The translations under genes and the position numbers were made by a program. Of a DNA stretch of 64,000 nt, positions 28,646-37,675 are shown in pieces; positions within the stretch are counted from its first letter, which is position 1, and the number at the start of each line of letters is the position of its first letter. Source of the DNA: Devosia sp. MC521 (GTDB lineage: Bacteria; Pseudomonadota; Alphaproteobacteria; Rhizobiales; Devosiaceae); the NCBI RefSeq assembly GCF_014127105.1, contig NZ_CP059902.1:715001-779000 (forward strand), written 5' to 3'. The notes beneath the pieces are model-generated. The model saw only the letters and a list, made by a program, of their open reading frames with translations, did not search any database and was not told the origin of the DNA.

Positions 28646-30184
28646 ATGCAGGGTGAAGCCCAGTCATCGCGGCCGGTCTTGGCGGCTCATCGCGTTTCGA
28701 AATCATTCGGCGATGTGCCGGTGCTGTTCAGCATCGACTTTGATATTCGTCCCGGTGAAGTGCACGCTATTATTGGCGAGAACGGCGCGGGAAAATCCAC
28801 GCTGATTAAGATCCTGTCGGGCATCGAGCAACCAACCTCCGGCACGATCGAATATCTCGGCGAAACTGTGGTGCTGCCTCCCAATGGAGAAGCCGCAGCT
28901 CTGGGCATTGTGGTCATCCACCAAGAGCTCTTGCTGGCTGAGCATCTGACGGTGGCCGATAGTGTCTTCCTCGGGCGCGAGCTGAAGAGTGGTCTGTTTC
29001 TCAACGCCAAGGCGATGCGCGAGCAGACCCAAGCCATTCTCAATACACTGCATGTGAACATTGATCCGGACACGCGGATCAGCGCGCTCTCGGTTGCCGA
29101 CAAGCAAATGGTGGAGATCGCCAAAGCGATTAGTCGTGAAGCGCGCGTGCTGATTATGGACGAGCCGACGGCTGTCCTGTCCGTGGGCGAAACGGCAACG
29201 CTGTTCGAGCAGATCCGCCGTCTCACGGCCAAGGGCGTGGCAGTGATCTTTATCTCCCACAAGCTCGACGAAATCATGGAGCTGGCACAGCGGGTGACGG
29301 TGTTGCGGGATGGGCAATTGATCTCCACCGTTGGCACCGAAAACCTCACGCCAGATGCGATTGCGCAAATGATGGTGGGGCGTGAGCTCTCCAATCTTTA
29401 TCCGCCCAAGCACGAGCCTGATGTCGATGCGGAAGTCGTGCTGTCCGTCCGTAATCTGGCGGGACCGGGCATTGGCAGTACTTCCTTTGACCTCAAACGC
29501 GGCGAAGTTCTTGGCTTTGCCGGGCTAATCGGGTCGGGACGCACAGCGATGGCCGAGGCCCTGGTGGGATTGACCAACAAGACCAGTGGCGTGGTGCGGT
29601 TCGACGGTGAGCTGCGGGACTTCGCCGATGTCTCAAAATCGGTCGATGCCGGACTGGCCTATATGACCAAGGATCGTAAGGGGAAGGGGTTGCTGCTCAA
29701 CGCGGGATTGCAGCCCAACCTGACCTTGCTGACGCTGAAAAAGCACCTCAAAAACTGGTTCCTCAATAATAAGAGCGAAGAAGAGGCGCTGGCGCGCGCG
29801 ACGCGCCGTTTCGACATTCGCGCCCGTGATCCCTCAGTACAGGTTGGCAAGCTTTCCGGCGGCAATCAGCAAAAGCTGATGCTGGGCAAAACCATGGAGA
29901 GTGACCCGCAGATCGTCATTATGGACGAGCCAACGCGTGGGATTGACGTCGGTACCAAGCAGCAAATCTATCACATCATCGCCGCGCTGGCGGCCGAGGG
30001 GAAATCCATCATCCTGATCTCATCGGAGTTGCAGGAGGTGATCGGCCTTAGCCATCGGGTGGTGGTGATGCGCCAGGGGCGGATCGCTGGGGTTTTGGAA
30101 GGCGCAGAAATCACCGAGGGCGAAATTATGCGTTACGCCGCGGGCATTAAACAGGGTGGAGAGCATGACCGTATCAGTGCCTGA
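28646..30184 (+). CDS. Sugar ABC transporter ATP-binding protein (RbsA type)
   Basis: About 512 residues, two fused nucleotide-binding domains of the CUT2 family. The first has GENGAGKSTLIK and VLIMDEPTAVLS. The second has a degenerate P-loop (GLIGSGRTAMAE), signature LSGGNQQKLMLGK and VIMDEPTRGIDVG, the usual RbsA pattern. I place the start at the ATG before QGEAQSS because GGAGG lies 8 bases upstream; earlier in-frame codons at 28607 and later lack such a site. Repression by the adjacent LacI protein is likely. Substrate unknown. Confidence 0.92.
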   Translation: MQGEAQSSRPVLAAHRVSKSFGDVPVLFSIDFDIRPGEVHAIIGENGAGKSTLIKILSGIEQPTSGTIEYLGETVVLPPNGEAAALGIVVIHQELLLAEHLTVADSVFLGRELKSGLFLNAKAMREQTQAILNTLHVNIDPDTRISALSVADKQMVEIAKAISREARVLIMDEPTAVLSVGETATLFEQIRRLTAKGVAVIFISHKLDEIMELAQRVTVLRDGQLISTVGTENLTPDAIAQMMVGRELSNLYPPKHEPDVDAEVVLSVRNLAGPGIGSTSFDLKRGEVLGFAGLIGSGRTAMAEALVGLTNKTSGVVRFDGELRDFADVSKSVDAGLAYMTKDRKGKGLLLNAGLQPNLTLLTLKKHLKNWFLNNKSEEEALARATRRFDIRARDPSVQVGKLSGGNQQKLMLGKTMESDPQIVIMDEPTRGIDVGTKQQIYHIIAALAAEGKSIILISSELQEVIGLSHRVVVMRQGRIAGVLEGAEITEGEIMRYAAGIKQGGEHDRISA

Positions 30185-31190
30185 AGTGGCGACCAAACCC
30201 GCAAAAGGGTTCAGGCTGGATCTCAAGACGCTCGGGCCGCTATTGGCGCTGATCTTGCTGGTCATCCTTGGTTACGTGCTCAACCCGCTGTTTCTGGCGG
30301 AAGGCAATATCACCAATATCCTGACCCGCTCGGCGTTCATCGGCATTATCGCGGTGGGAGCGACCTTCGTCATTACGGCAGGCGGCATCGACCTGTCGGT
30401 TGGCTCGATGGCGGCTTTTATCGCTGGTGTGATGATCATCATCATGAACTGGACCGTGGCCAGCATGGGCGCTTCGGTATGGACCGTGCTCATCGGCATT
30501 GGCTGCTCGATTATTCTCGGTGTTGGTGCGGGGTTCATCAACGGCTTCCTGACGACCAAGGCCAAAATTGAAGCCTTTATCGTGACGCTCGGGACGATGG
30601 GGATTTACCGCTCGCTGGTGACCTATTTCGCCGATGGTGGCACGCTCTCGCTCAACTCCGGGGCGCGCGAGATTTACCGCCCGGTCTATTACGATAGCTT
30701 CCTGCGCGTGCCCTATCCGGTCTGGGTGTTTATCGCCGTGGCCATTGTTGGCTGGGTGCTGATGAACCGCACCGCTTTTGGGCGCTATTGCATGGCGATC
30801 GGCTCGAACGAACACGTGGCGCGCTATTCGGCTATTAAGGTCGATCGGGTGCGGACCTGGACCTATATTTTGCAGGGCCTCTGCGTGTCGCTCGCCACCA
30901 TCATCTATGTGCCGCGTCTGGGCTCGGCTTCGGCGGCGACGGGTGTGCTGTGGGAATTGGAAGCGATTGCCGCGGTGATCATTGGTGGGACCATGCTCAA
31001 GGGCGGGTTTGGCCGGGTCGGCGGCACGGTGATCGGCGCGCTGATCCTGACCTCAATCGGCAACATTCTCAATCTGACCGAGATCATCTCCAACTACCTC
31101 AACGGGGCCGTTCAAGGGGTGATCATCGTTGCCGCAGTTTATCTGCAGCGCGGGTCGTTGAACACGCGTCGCAAAAAGGCGGCGGAATGA
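30165..31190 (+). CDS. Sugar ABC transporter permease (RbsC type)
   Basis: About 341 residues with eight or more hydrophobic segments and the CUT2 permease hallmarks: GGIDLSVGSMAAF at about 74-86, AFIVTLGTMGIYRSL, and GGTMLKGGFGRVGGTVIGALI near the C-terminus. The start overlaps the ATPase gene by 20 bases, with AGGG 8 bases before the ATG. Only one permease gene is present, so the channel is probably a homodimer, unlike the two-permease rhamnose system. Confidence 0.92.
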   Translation: MTVSVPEVATKPAKGFRLDLKTLGPLLALILLVILGYVLNPLFLAEGNITNILTRSAFIGIIAVGATFVITAGGIDLSVGSMAAFIAGVMIIIMNWTVASMGASVWTVLIGIGCSIILGVGAGFINGFLTTKAKIEAFIVTLGTMGIYRSLVTYFADGGTLSLNSGAREIYRPVYYDSFLRVPYPVWVFIAVAIVGWVLMNRTAFGRYCMAIGSNEHVARYSAIKVDRVRTWTYILQGLCVSLATIIYVPRLGSASAATGVLWELEAIAAVIIGGTMLKGGFGRVGGTVIGALILTSIGNILNLTEIISNYLNGAVQGVIIVAAVYLQRGSLNTRRKKAAE

Positions 31191-31255
31191 ATTCCGCGCT
31201 CAAAAAAGCGCGGTAGCAAGGCGTGAGGAGCGCCTTTAACAAGGGAGAGTAGAAT

Positions 31256-32203
31256 ATGACTATTAAGGCATTGGCACTGGGCCTGTTGGCCACCAGCATG
31301 CTGACTGGCGCGTCTATCGCTCAGGAGAAAATCAAAATCGGTGTCTCCATCCCAGCCGCCACCCACGGCTTTATGGGTGGTTTGAACTGGCATGCCGCTG
31401 AAGCGGAAAAGCGTCTGGAGGCAGCGCACTCCAACATCGACATTATCATCGTCACGGCTGACGGCCCGGAAGATCAGGCGAGCGATCTTGAAGATCTGGT
31501 TTCGGTGCAGCAAATCCAGGCGCTTGTGGTTCTGCCGTTTGAATCCGAACCCCTGACCGAGCCTGTTCGTGCGGTAAAGTCGACGGGTGCATTCATCACC
31601 GTGGTCGACCGTGGTTTGACCGATCCGTCCATTCAGGACGTCTATGTTTCGGGCAATAACACCGAAATGGGTGTGAACTCTGCTGAGTACATGAAGACCC
31701 GTCTCGGGGAAGGCGACAATATCGTCATCCTGCGCGGTATTCCGACCGTGCTAGACACAGAACGTTTTGACGCTTTCATGGGCGCCATTGAAGGTACGGG
31801 CATCAACGTGCTCGACAACAAGTTCGCCAACTGGAACCGCGACGATGGCTTTGAAGTGATGCAGGACTTCCTGAGCCGCTTCCCAGACATTGATGGGGTT
31901 TGGGCGCAGGACGACGACATTACCCTAGGCGTGGTCGAAGCCATCAAGCAGGCTGGCCGCGAAAAGGAAATGTTCGTTGTCGGCGGCGCTGGCATGAAGG
32001 AAATCATCAAGGGCGTGATGGACGGCGACGAACTCGTTCCTGTCGACGTGCTCTATCCGCCAGCACAGATCGCGACCGCTATGGACGTGACTGTGGCGCA
32101 CTTCACCTCCAATGGTCCAGTAACGGGCAGCTATATTCTGGGCTCGCCTCTGATCACCAAGGAGAATGCTGCGCAGTTCTACTTCCCAGACAGCCCATTC
32201 TGA
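31256..32203 (+). CDS. Sugar ABC transporter substrate-binding protein (CUT2/RbsB type)
   Basis: A 315-residue periplasmic binding protein. The signal peptide is about residues 1-22 (ALGLLATSMLTGASIAQ). The type I fold begins KIKIGVSIPAATHGFMGG and shows LVVLPFESEPLTEPV, DGVWAQDDDITLGV and a C-terminal PVDVLYPPAQIATAMDV segment. AAGGGAGAG precedes the ATG. The ligand cannot be told from sequence; aldoses such as xylose, galactose or ribose are typical. A terminator follows. Confidence 0.92.
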   Translation: MTIKALALGLLATSMLTGASIAQEKIKIGVSIPAATHGFMGGLNWHAAEAEKRLEAAHSNIDIIIVTADGPEDQASDLEDLVSVQQIQALVVLPFESEPLTEPVRAVKSTGAFITVVDRGLTDPSIQDVYVSGNNTEMGVNSAEYMKTRLGEGDNIVILRGIPTVLDTERFDAFMGAIEGTGINVLDNKFANWNRDDGFEVMQDFLSRFPDIDGVWAQDDDITLGVVEAIKQAGREKEMFVVGGAGMKEIIKGVMDGDELVPVDVLYPPAQIATAMDVTVAHFTSNGPVTGSYILGSPLITKENAAQFYFPDSPF

Positions 32204-32228
32204 TCGGTTATCCTCCCGGGATGAGAGA

Positions 32229-32254
32229 AGGGGCGCTTGCGGGCGCCCCTTTTT
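32229..32254 (+). terminator. Terminator of the CUT2 importer operon
   Basis: AGGGGCGC and GCGCCCCT form the stem with a short loop, followed by TTTT, 25-50 bases after the binding-protein stop. Confidence 0.85.
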
Positions 32255-32263
32255 GTTTGCGAG

Positions 32264-32464
32264 TTAGGCCGCTTCGGGCGTGTAGCCGGCCTCGCGAATG
32301 GCCTCTTCGCCTTTGGCCTTGTCACCAGAGAAGCTGACTTTGTGGGTCGGAACGTCTATCTCAATGGCGCTGCCGGGAAGCGCCTCTTCGAGCGCTTTGC
32401 GGATGGTGCCAGCGCAGTGACCACAGGTCATGTCGTTGACTGTGAAGGTGGTGGTGTCGCTCAT
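32264..32464 (-). CDS. copZ: CopZ-like copper chaperone (heavy-metal-associated domain)
   Basis: A 66-residue single HMA domain. The metal-binding motif MTCGHC is at residues 12-17 and the acidic/hydrophobic pattern of the fold follows, ending EEAIREAGYTPEAA. Such proteins carry Cu(I) in the cytoplasm to the CopA ATPase or its regulator. It is the last gene of the copA-cueR-copZ set and starts 2 bases after the cueR stop. Confidence 0.9.
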   Translation of the reverse strand: MSDTTTFTVNDMTCGHCAGTIRKALEEALPGSAIEIDVPTHKVSFSGDKAKGEEAIREAGYTPEAA

Positions 32465-32466
32465 CT

Positions 32467-32874
32467 TCAGTTTCCTTTGTGGGCCGGAACGCCAGCCAAA
32501 TCATCCAGAATGGGGCAGTCGGGGCGGTCGTCGCCGTGGCAGCAGTGGGTCAAATTGGTCAAGGTTTTGACCATGCTTTGCAGCTCGGTAATCTTGGTTT
32601 GCAGCGCATCAATATGGCTGGTGGCAATGGTTTTGACCTCAGCGCTGGCGCGGGATTTGTCGCGCCAGAGCGACAGCAGTGTTCCAGTTTCTTCGACCGA
32701 AAACCCGAGAGTGCGGCAGCGTTTGATGAAGCGCAGGACGTGGATCTCATCTGGGCTATAGACGCGATAGTTACTGCCGGTGCGCTTGGGCGCCTGCACC
32801 AGTCCGATTTGCTCATAATAGCGGATCATTTTGGCGGTAACGCCGGAATGCTCGGCGGCTTGTCCGATGTTCAT
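32467..32874 (-). CDS. cueR: MerR-family copper-responsive regulator (CueR/HmrR)
   Basis: 135 residues from the ATG at 32874, which overlaps the TGA of copA. A longer frame to 33057 lies inside copA and is not used. The N-terminal MerR helix-turn-helix is [20 protein letters not shown], followed by the dimerisation helix. The C-terminal metal loop is [18 protein letters not shown]: a C-x7-C pair is present plus an extra adjacent Cys, fitting a Cu(I) sensor of the CueR/HmrR group. It should activate the promoter at 35152-35183. Confidence 0.9.
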   Translation of the reverse strand: MNIGQAAEHSGVTAKMIRYYEQIGLVQAPKRTGSNYRVYSPDEIHVLRFIKRCRTLGFSVEETGTLLSLWRDKSRASAEVKTIATSHIDALQTKITELQSMVKTLTNLTHCCHGDDRPDCPILDDLAGVPAHKGN

Positions 32875-35129
32875 AGGCTTACTCCGGAAAGTGTTCTCAG
32901 GCGCTGGGCATTGGCGATGACGAAGACCGAGGACAGCGCCATCGCGCCCGCGCCGATCATGGGTGAGAGCAAAATGCCAAAGCTGGGGTAGAGCGCGCCC
33001 ATTGCGACGGGGATGAGCACGGCATTGTAGCCGAAGGCCCAGAAGAGGTTCTCCCAAATGTTCTTGAGCGTGGCTTTGCTGACTGTGATGGCGTCGACGA
33101 CGCCTTTGAGGTCGCCGCCCAAGAGGACGACATCGGCGCTTTCAATAGCGGCGTCCGTGCCCGAGCCAACAGCCACGCCAATGTCGGCTTCAGCAAGGGC
33201 GGGGGCGTCGTTAATGCCATCGCCGACATAGGCGACGATTGTCCCGGAGGCCTTCATGGCCTTGATGGTGGCAACCTTGTCGGCGGGCAAAACCTCCGCG
33301 TGAACCTCATCAATGCCTAGCTGGGTGGCAATGGCTTGCGCGGTGACGCGATTGTCGCCCGAAATCATCGCGGTTTTGAGGCCCTGCTGGTGTAAGGCGG
33401 AGATGACCGCTTTGCTCGACGGCTTGATCGGGTCGGCCACGACAATGGCGGCGGCGAGCGTTCCGTCGACGGCGAGGAAGACCGGTGTTTTGCCCTGTTG
33501 GGCGAGATCGTCAACCAAGGCTTTGGCCGATGAGAGAGCTATGCCGGTGAGGAGTTTGGACGAGCCGACGCGCACCGCGCGCCCGTCGATGGTGGCCGTG
33601 ATGCCGCGCCCCGGATCGCTGTCGAAAGCCTGGATCGTGGGCAGGGTCAGGCCCTCGGCATTGGCAGCCGAAACGATGGCGGTGGCGATAGGGTGTTCGG
33701 AGCGGGCTTCAGCGGCAGCGGCCAAGGAGAGGGCGGTGGCGCGATCGAAGCCATTGAAGGGGATGAGGTCAGTGAGGACCGGTTTGCCGAGGGTGAGCGT
33801 GCCGGTTTTGTCAAAAGCGACAATGCGCGCGTCGCGCAATTGCTGGAGGGCTTCGCTCTTGCGGAACAGCACGCCGAGTTGGGCGGCGCGGCCCGTGCCC
33901 ACCATGATCGACATTGGGGTGGATAGCCCCATAGCGCAGGGGCAGGCGATGATGAGCACGGCGACGGCATTGACCAAAGCGAAGCTGAGGCGCTGCTCGC
34001 CGCCAACGATCATCCAGAGCGCAAAAGTGATGAGCGCGAGACCGATGACGACAGGCACGAACCAAGCGGTGATTTTATCGACCACGGCTTGAATGGGGAG
34101 TTTTCCGGCCTGAGCGTCTTCGACCATTCGAATGATATGGGCGAGCATGGTATCGGCGCCGATTTTGGTGGCGCGAAAGCGGAAACTGCCGGAGGTGTTG
34201 AGCGTGCCGCCGACGACAGCGGAGCCAATGCGTTTGGCGACGGGCAGGGGTTCACCCGAGAGCATGCTTTCATCGACATGGCTTTGCCCGTCCACAACCT
34301 CACCATCGACGGCGATTTTCTCGCCGGGACGGACTTCGATAATGTCGCCCACGCGCACATCGGCAATGTCGATTTCATGCAGCGCGCCGAAGCGTTCGAC
34401 GCGAGCGGTTTTGGCCTGCTGCTGGACGAGGGAGCGAATGGCGGCACCCGTGCGCCCTTTGGCTTTGGCTTCGAGCCAGCGGCCCACAAGGATGAGCGTG
34501 ACGATGACGGCGGCGGCTTCAAAATACACAAAGCGCGTTTCGGCGGGCACAAGTCCGGGCGCGAAGGTGACGACGCTGGAATAGAGCCAAGCTGCGCCTG
34601 CGCCGAGAGCGACCAGCGAGTTCATTTCCGGCGCGCCACGGAAGAGGGCGGGCAGTCCGTGGCGGAAGAACCTTAGGCCCGGCACGAAGAGCACGAAGGT
34701 TGCGAGGGCAAAGTAGACATACCAAAGCGTCTGCATGGGAACGATGCCCATCAGCCAGTGGTGAAAGGGCATGTGAAAATGCCCAAGCATTTCAAGAGCA
34801 AAGAGCGGTGCTGTGGCGATCGCTGCGATTGTGACATCGCGCTTGAGCACGGCTGCGTCTTCGTCGTGGTGGGAGTGGGCGCTGGTGGGGGCTTGCTCGG
34901 GGCGCAGGGCCGCCTCGTAGCCGATCTTTTTGACAGCCGCGATCAGCGCTTCGGTGTCGCCACCGGAAATGCGGGCGCGTTCGGTTGCGAGGTTGACAGT
35001 GGCGGCGTCAACACCGGGAACTTTAAGCAGAGCTTTTTCAACGCGAGACACACATGAAGCACAGCTCATGCCGGTGATGTCGAGCGTTACAGGCTTTTCG
35101 GGATGTAAATTCTGGACGTTTGTCTGCAT
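32871..35129 (-). CDS. copA: Copper-translocating P1B-type ATPase
   Basis: 752 residues. A single N-terminal HMA domain carries MSCASC at residues 21-26. A His-rich linker (AHSHHDEDA) follows and then eight membrane helices. The P1B hallmarks are ACPCAMG (transport site), MLSGEPLPV (actuator), [10 protein letters not shown] (phosphorylated Asp), SEHPIA and [14 protein letters not shown]. It exports Cu(I) from the cytoplasm. GAGG lies 9 bases before the ATG. It is the first gene of copA-cueR-copZ, driven by a MerR-type promoter. Confidence 0.95.
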   Translation of the reverse strand: MQTNVQNLHPEKPVTLDITGMSCASCVSRVEKALLKVPGVDAATVNLATERARISGGDTEALIAAVKKIGYEAALRPEQAPTSAHSHHDEDAAVLKRDVTIAAIATAPLFALEMLGHFHMPFHHWLMGIVPMQTLWYVYFALATFVLFVPGLRFFRHGLPALFRGAPEMNSLVALGAGAAWLYSSVVTFAPGLVPAETRFVYFEAAAVIVTLILVGRWLEAKAKGRTGAAIRSLVQQQAKTARVERFGALHEIDIADVRVGDIIEVRPGEKIAVDGEVVDGQSHVDESMLSGEPLPVAKRIGSAVVGGTLNTSGSFRFRATKIGADTMLAHIIRMVEDAQAGKLPIQAVVDKITAWFVPVVIGLALITFALWMIVGGEQRLSFALVNAVAVLIIACPCAMGLSTPMSIMVGTGRAAQLGVLFRKSEALQQLRDARIVAFDKTGTLTLGKPVLTDLIPFNGFDRATALSLAAAAEARSEHPIATAIVSAANAEGLTLPTIQAFDSDPGRGITATIDGRAVRVGSSKLLTGIALSSAKALVDDLAQQGKTPVFLAVDGTLAAAIVVADPIKPSSKAVISALHQQGLKTAMISGDNRVTAQAIATQLGIDEVHAEVLPADKVATIKAMKASGTIVAYVGDGINDAPALAEADIGVAVGSGTDAAIESADVVLLGGDLKGVVDAITVSKATLKNIWENLFWAFGYNAVLIPVAMGALYPSFGILLSPMIGAGAMALSSVFVIANAQRLRTLSGVSL

Positions 35130-35151
35130 GTCAATGAACCTCGCCCTGAAG

Positions 35152-35183
35152 CATATAAAGGTTCCAATGATGGTAAGGTCAAG
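35152..35183 (-). promoter_or_regulatory. CueR-type copA promoter
   Basis: On the minus strand TTGACC (-35) and TATATG (-10) are separated by 19 bases, the over-long spacer typical of MerR-controlled promoters. The spacer is TTACCATCATTGGAACCTT, with an imperfect dyad. It lies 23 bases before the copA start. Confidence 0.75.
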
Positions 35184-35303
35184 TGGCCTGAATGTATTAG
35201 TTTGCCCAATGTTGGTCTGCGACCGGTTGGCACAGCGTCATTTATCGTTCTTATAGTTGTGTGGGGGCGGAGCTATAAAAGACTCTGTAGAGGGGGCGTG
35301 GAC

Positions 35304-36026
35304 ATGCAAACGGTTCGGAAAGATATCCATAACTCGGAGATGCCGGTGCTTTGCCAAAGCTGCGAAGCGCGTCACCAAGGCATTTGCGGGGCGCTCAACG
35401 CCGAACAACTCTCTACACTCTCCCGCAGCACACGTCGCGTTCGCAAGGACCCGGGCGACCCCCTGATGGCCGACGCCGAGCCGATTGAGGCGTTCGGCAA
35501 TGTGCTGCGCGGGGTGATCAAGCTGACCAAGGTTTTGGAAGATGGACGCCAGCAAGTGGTGGGGCTGCAGTTTGCGCCTGATCTGTTGGGCCGCCCCTTT
35601 GCTACCGAAAGCCGGGTGAGCGCGGAAGCTGCCTCCGAAGTTGATCTGTGCATGATCCCGAAGTCGGCGCTGGAAAATCTCATCCAACAGAGTGCGCCAC
35701 TTGAGCATCGCATCATGATGCAGGCGCTGCGTGAGCTGGATGAAGCACGCGACTGGATGGTGACGCTGGGCCGGAAAAGCGCGGCAGAAAAGGTCGCGAG
35801 CTTTTTGTACTTGATCGCGACCCATATTGACCCGACCGATGATCAGGATGGGGCGCAGTTTGATCTGCCACTCAGCCGCGCCGATATTGCCGACTTTTTG
35901 GGGCTGACGATCGAAACCGTCAGCCGCCAAATGACCAAGCTGAAAACCGAAGGCGTTATTGCCGTCGAGCACTATCGTACGATCCATGTGCCCGATCTGG
36001 CTTTGCTCCGTCTGCGCTGCGGCTAA
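35304..36026 (+). CDS. fnrL: Crp/Fnr-family oxygen-sensing regulator (FnrN/FnrL type)
   Basis: 240 residues. Four cysteines fit a 4Fe-4S cluster: Cys17, Cys20 and Cys28 (C-x2-C-x7-C, in CQSCEARHQGIC) and Cys116 in EVDLCMIP. The cyclic-nucleotide-type beta-roll spans about 40-140, and the helix-turn-helix is SRADIADFLGLTIETVSRQM at about 195-214. It would bind FNR boxes under low oxygen; a perfect one lies upstream of cydA. The ATG is preceded by AGAGGGGG; a longer frame to 35202 is less likely. Its stop overlaps that of the convergent cydC. Confidence 0.9.
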   Translation: MQTVRKDIHNSEMPVLCQSCEARHQGICGALNAEQLSTLSRSTRRVRKDPGDPLMADAEPIEAFGNVLRGVIKLTKVLEDGRQQVVGLQFAPDLLGRPFATESRVSAEAASEVDLCMIPKSALENLIQQSAPLEHRIMMQALRELDEARDWMVTLGRKSAAEKVASFLYLIATHIDPTDDQDGAQFDLPLSRADIADFLGLTIETVSRQMTKLKTEGVIAVEHYRTIHVPDLALLRLRCG

Positions 36027-37675
36027 ACCAACTCACCATGATTGAGCGTGAGCACCCGATCCACCGTCCCCTCGGGAATGGTGGCGTGGGTGACGAGCAC
36101 GACTGTGCGGTCGCGCGTTGCCTGCGCAAGCACGGCGAAGAAGGCTTCCTCGGTTTCACGGTCAAGCGCATTGGTTGGTTCGTCGAGAAGGAGCACCGGT
36201 GCGTTGGACAACAGAACACGCGCGAGGGTAAGGCGACGCGCCTGACCCATGGAGAGCGTGCGGCCCGCTTCCCCGATGATGGTATCCAAGCCCTTGGGTA
36301 AGCTGCGGACATGATCATCGAGCTGCGCCTTGGCGAGGGCCGCCCATAGATCGTCCTCGGACGCCGTATCGCGACCAATGAGAAGATTGTTGCGAATGGT
36401 GTCGATGAACACGGGGCTGTCTTGGCTCAAAAGCGCGAAATGGGCGTGAACGTCCCGCGTGGCGAATTGATCGAGCGCGATCCCGCCGACCGAAATACTG
36501 CCTGAGGTCGGTTCGACCAAGCGCAGGAGTAGGCGCAAAAGCGTGGACTTGCCGCCGCCACTGGGGCCAATGACAGCGATGCGTTCGCCGGGCGCGATGG
36601 TGAGATCGATGTCGTTGAGAACCGGCTGGTTTGCTCCATAGCTGAAGGAGAGGCCCGTCAGAGTAATCGGGGCGTCGTTCGGCCATGCTTTGGGCACTGC
36701 CGGTTCGGCAATGGGCATATCGATATTGGCGAGGGCCTGTAGGCGCTCGGCAGCAGCCATGGCGGCCGTGGCCTTGGAGGTGCTGCGAATGATGACATTG
36801 GTGGCCTCAAAGCTGCCGATGACGGCAAGCAGGAGGGCAGCCATCAGCGGGGCGTCGATCGTGCCGGCTTGTAGTGCGACGAGACCGAACCAAAGCGTGC
36901 CGACAAGCGCGAGACCTGCCGCGATCTGGACGGCGAAGCTGCCGGAGGTGGTGTAGAGGCTGAGGCGCCGCTTCAGCGCGCTGGCTGTGGCGGCCGCTTC
37001 GGCGAAGCGATCCTGTGTCGTGCCAAGCGCGCCGAGCACCACAATATCAGCATGGCCGGACACAGCGTCGAGCACATTCATGCGCATGGCGGCGCTGGCT
37101 TCAACACTGGCACGACCGGCGCGGCGCGAGAGAGTGATCATGGCAAGGGGCACGAGTAGGGCTGCTGCGGCAATGCAGAGCCCATAGATGAGCGCAGCAC
37201 CGGGCAGGAACAGCGCCAATATGACGGTCATCACCGTGCCTACGAAGAGCGCTGCGACCAGCGGGCCGATGCCGACGAGAAAGGCGGTGTCCAGCGCATC
37301 CACATCGGTGGTGAGGCGGCTGACGAGATCGCCATGACGCAAGGAGCGGTCGGGCAGGGGCAGGCGGGGGAAGAGGCTGGAAAAGAGCCAGCCGCGTAAA
37401 TCCGACAGCAGCTTGAGGGTGGCATTGTGACCAACGAGGCGCTCAAAATAGCGCGCTAGAATACGCACGAAGGACAGTGCGCGAATACCGGCCGATGGCA
37501 CGAACAAATTGAATGCCAGACCAAGCGTGGTCAGTGATGTGGCGGTGATAAACCAGCCGGACACGCCGAGCAGAGACACGCCCGCGATAAGGGTGACGAG
37601 CGCCAAGAGTAAGGCTGCCGAAAACGACTTCCATCGCTTCAGGAAGAGCGGGGCGAAGGTGAGGATGGCTTTCAT
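36023..37675 (-). CDS. cydC: Thiol reductant ABC exporter, CydC subunit
   Basis: A 550-residue ABC exporter half with an N-terminal six-helix membrane domain (about 1-310) and a C-terminal ATPase domain (about 335-550): GPSGGGKSTLLR, signature LSMGQARRLTLARVL, VLLLDEPTNALD. With CydD it exports glutathione/cysteine and binds haem, and is needed to assemble cytochrome bd. The signature has LSMGQ in place of LSGGQ, common in CydC. ATGA overlap with cydD. Confidence 0.93.
   Translation of the reverse strand: MKAILTFAPLFLKRWKSFSAALLLALVTLIAGVSLLGVSGWFITATSLTTLGLAFNLFVPSAGIRALSFVRILARYFERLVGHNATLKLLSDLRGWLFSSLFPRLPLPDRSLRHGDLVSRLTTDVDALDTAFLVGIGPLVAALFVGTVMTVILALFLPGAALIYGLCIAAAALLVPLAMITLSRRAGRASVEASAAMRMNVLDAVSGHADIVVLGALGTTQDRFAEAAATASALKRRLSLYTTSGSFAVQIAAGLALVGTLWFGLVALQAGTIDAPLMAALLLAVIGSFEATNVIIRSTSKATAAMAAAERLQALANIDMPIAEPAVPKAWPNDAPITLTGLSFSYGANQPVLNDIDLTIAPGERIAVIGPSGGGKSTLLRLLLRLVEPTSGSISVGGIALDQFATRDVHAHFALLSQDSPVFIDTIRNNLLIGRDTASEDDLWAALAKAQLDDHVRSLPKGLDTIIGEAGRTLSMGQARRLTLARVLLSNAPVLLLDEPTNALDRETEEAFFAVLAQATRDRTVVLVTHATIPEGTVDRVLTLNHGELV

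Noticed and set aside
32875-33057. N-terminal extension of cueR
   Set aside because: The extension lies inside copA in another frame; the ATG at 32874 overlaps the copA stop and gives the normal MerR start.
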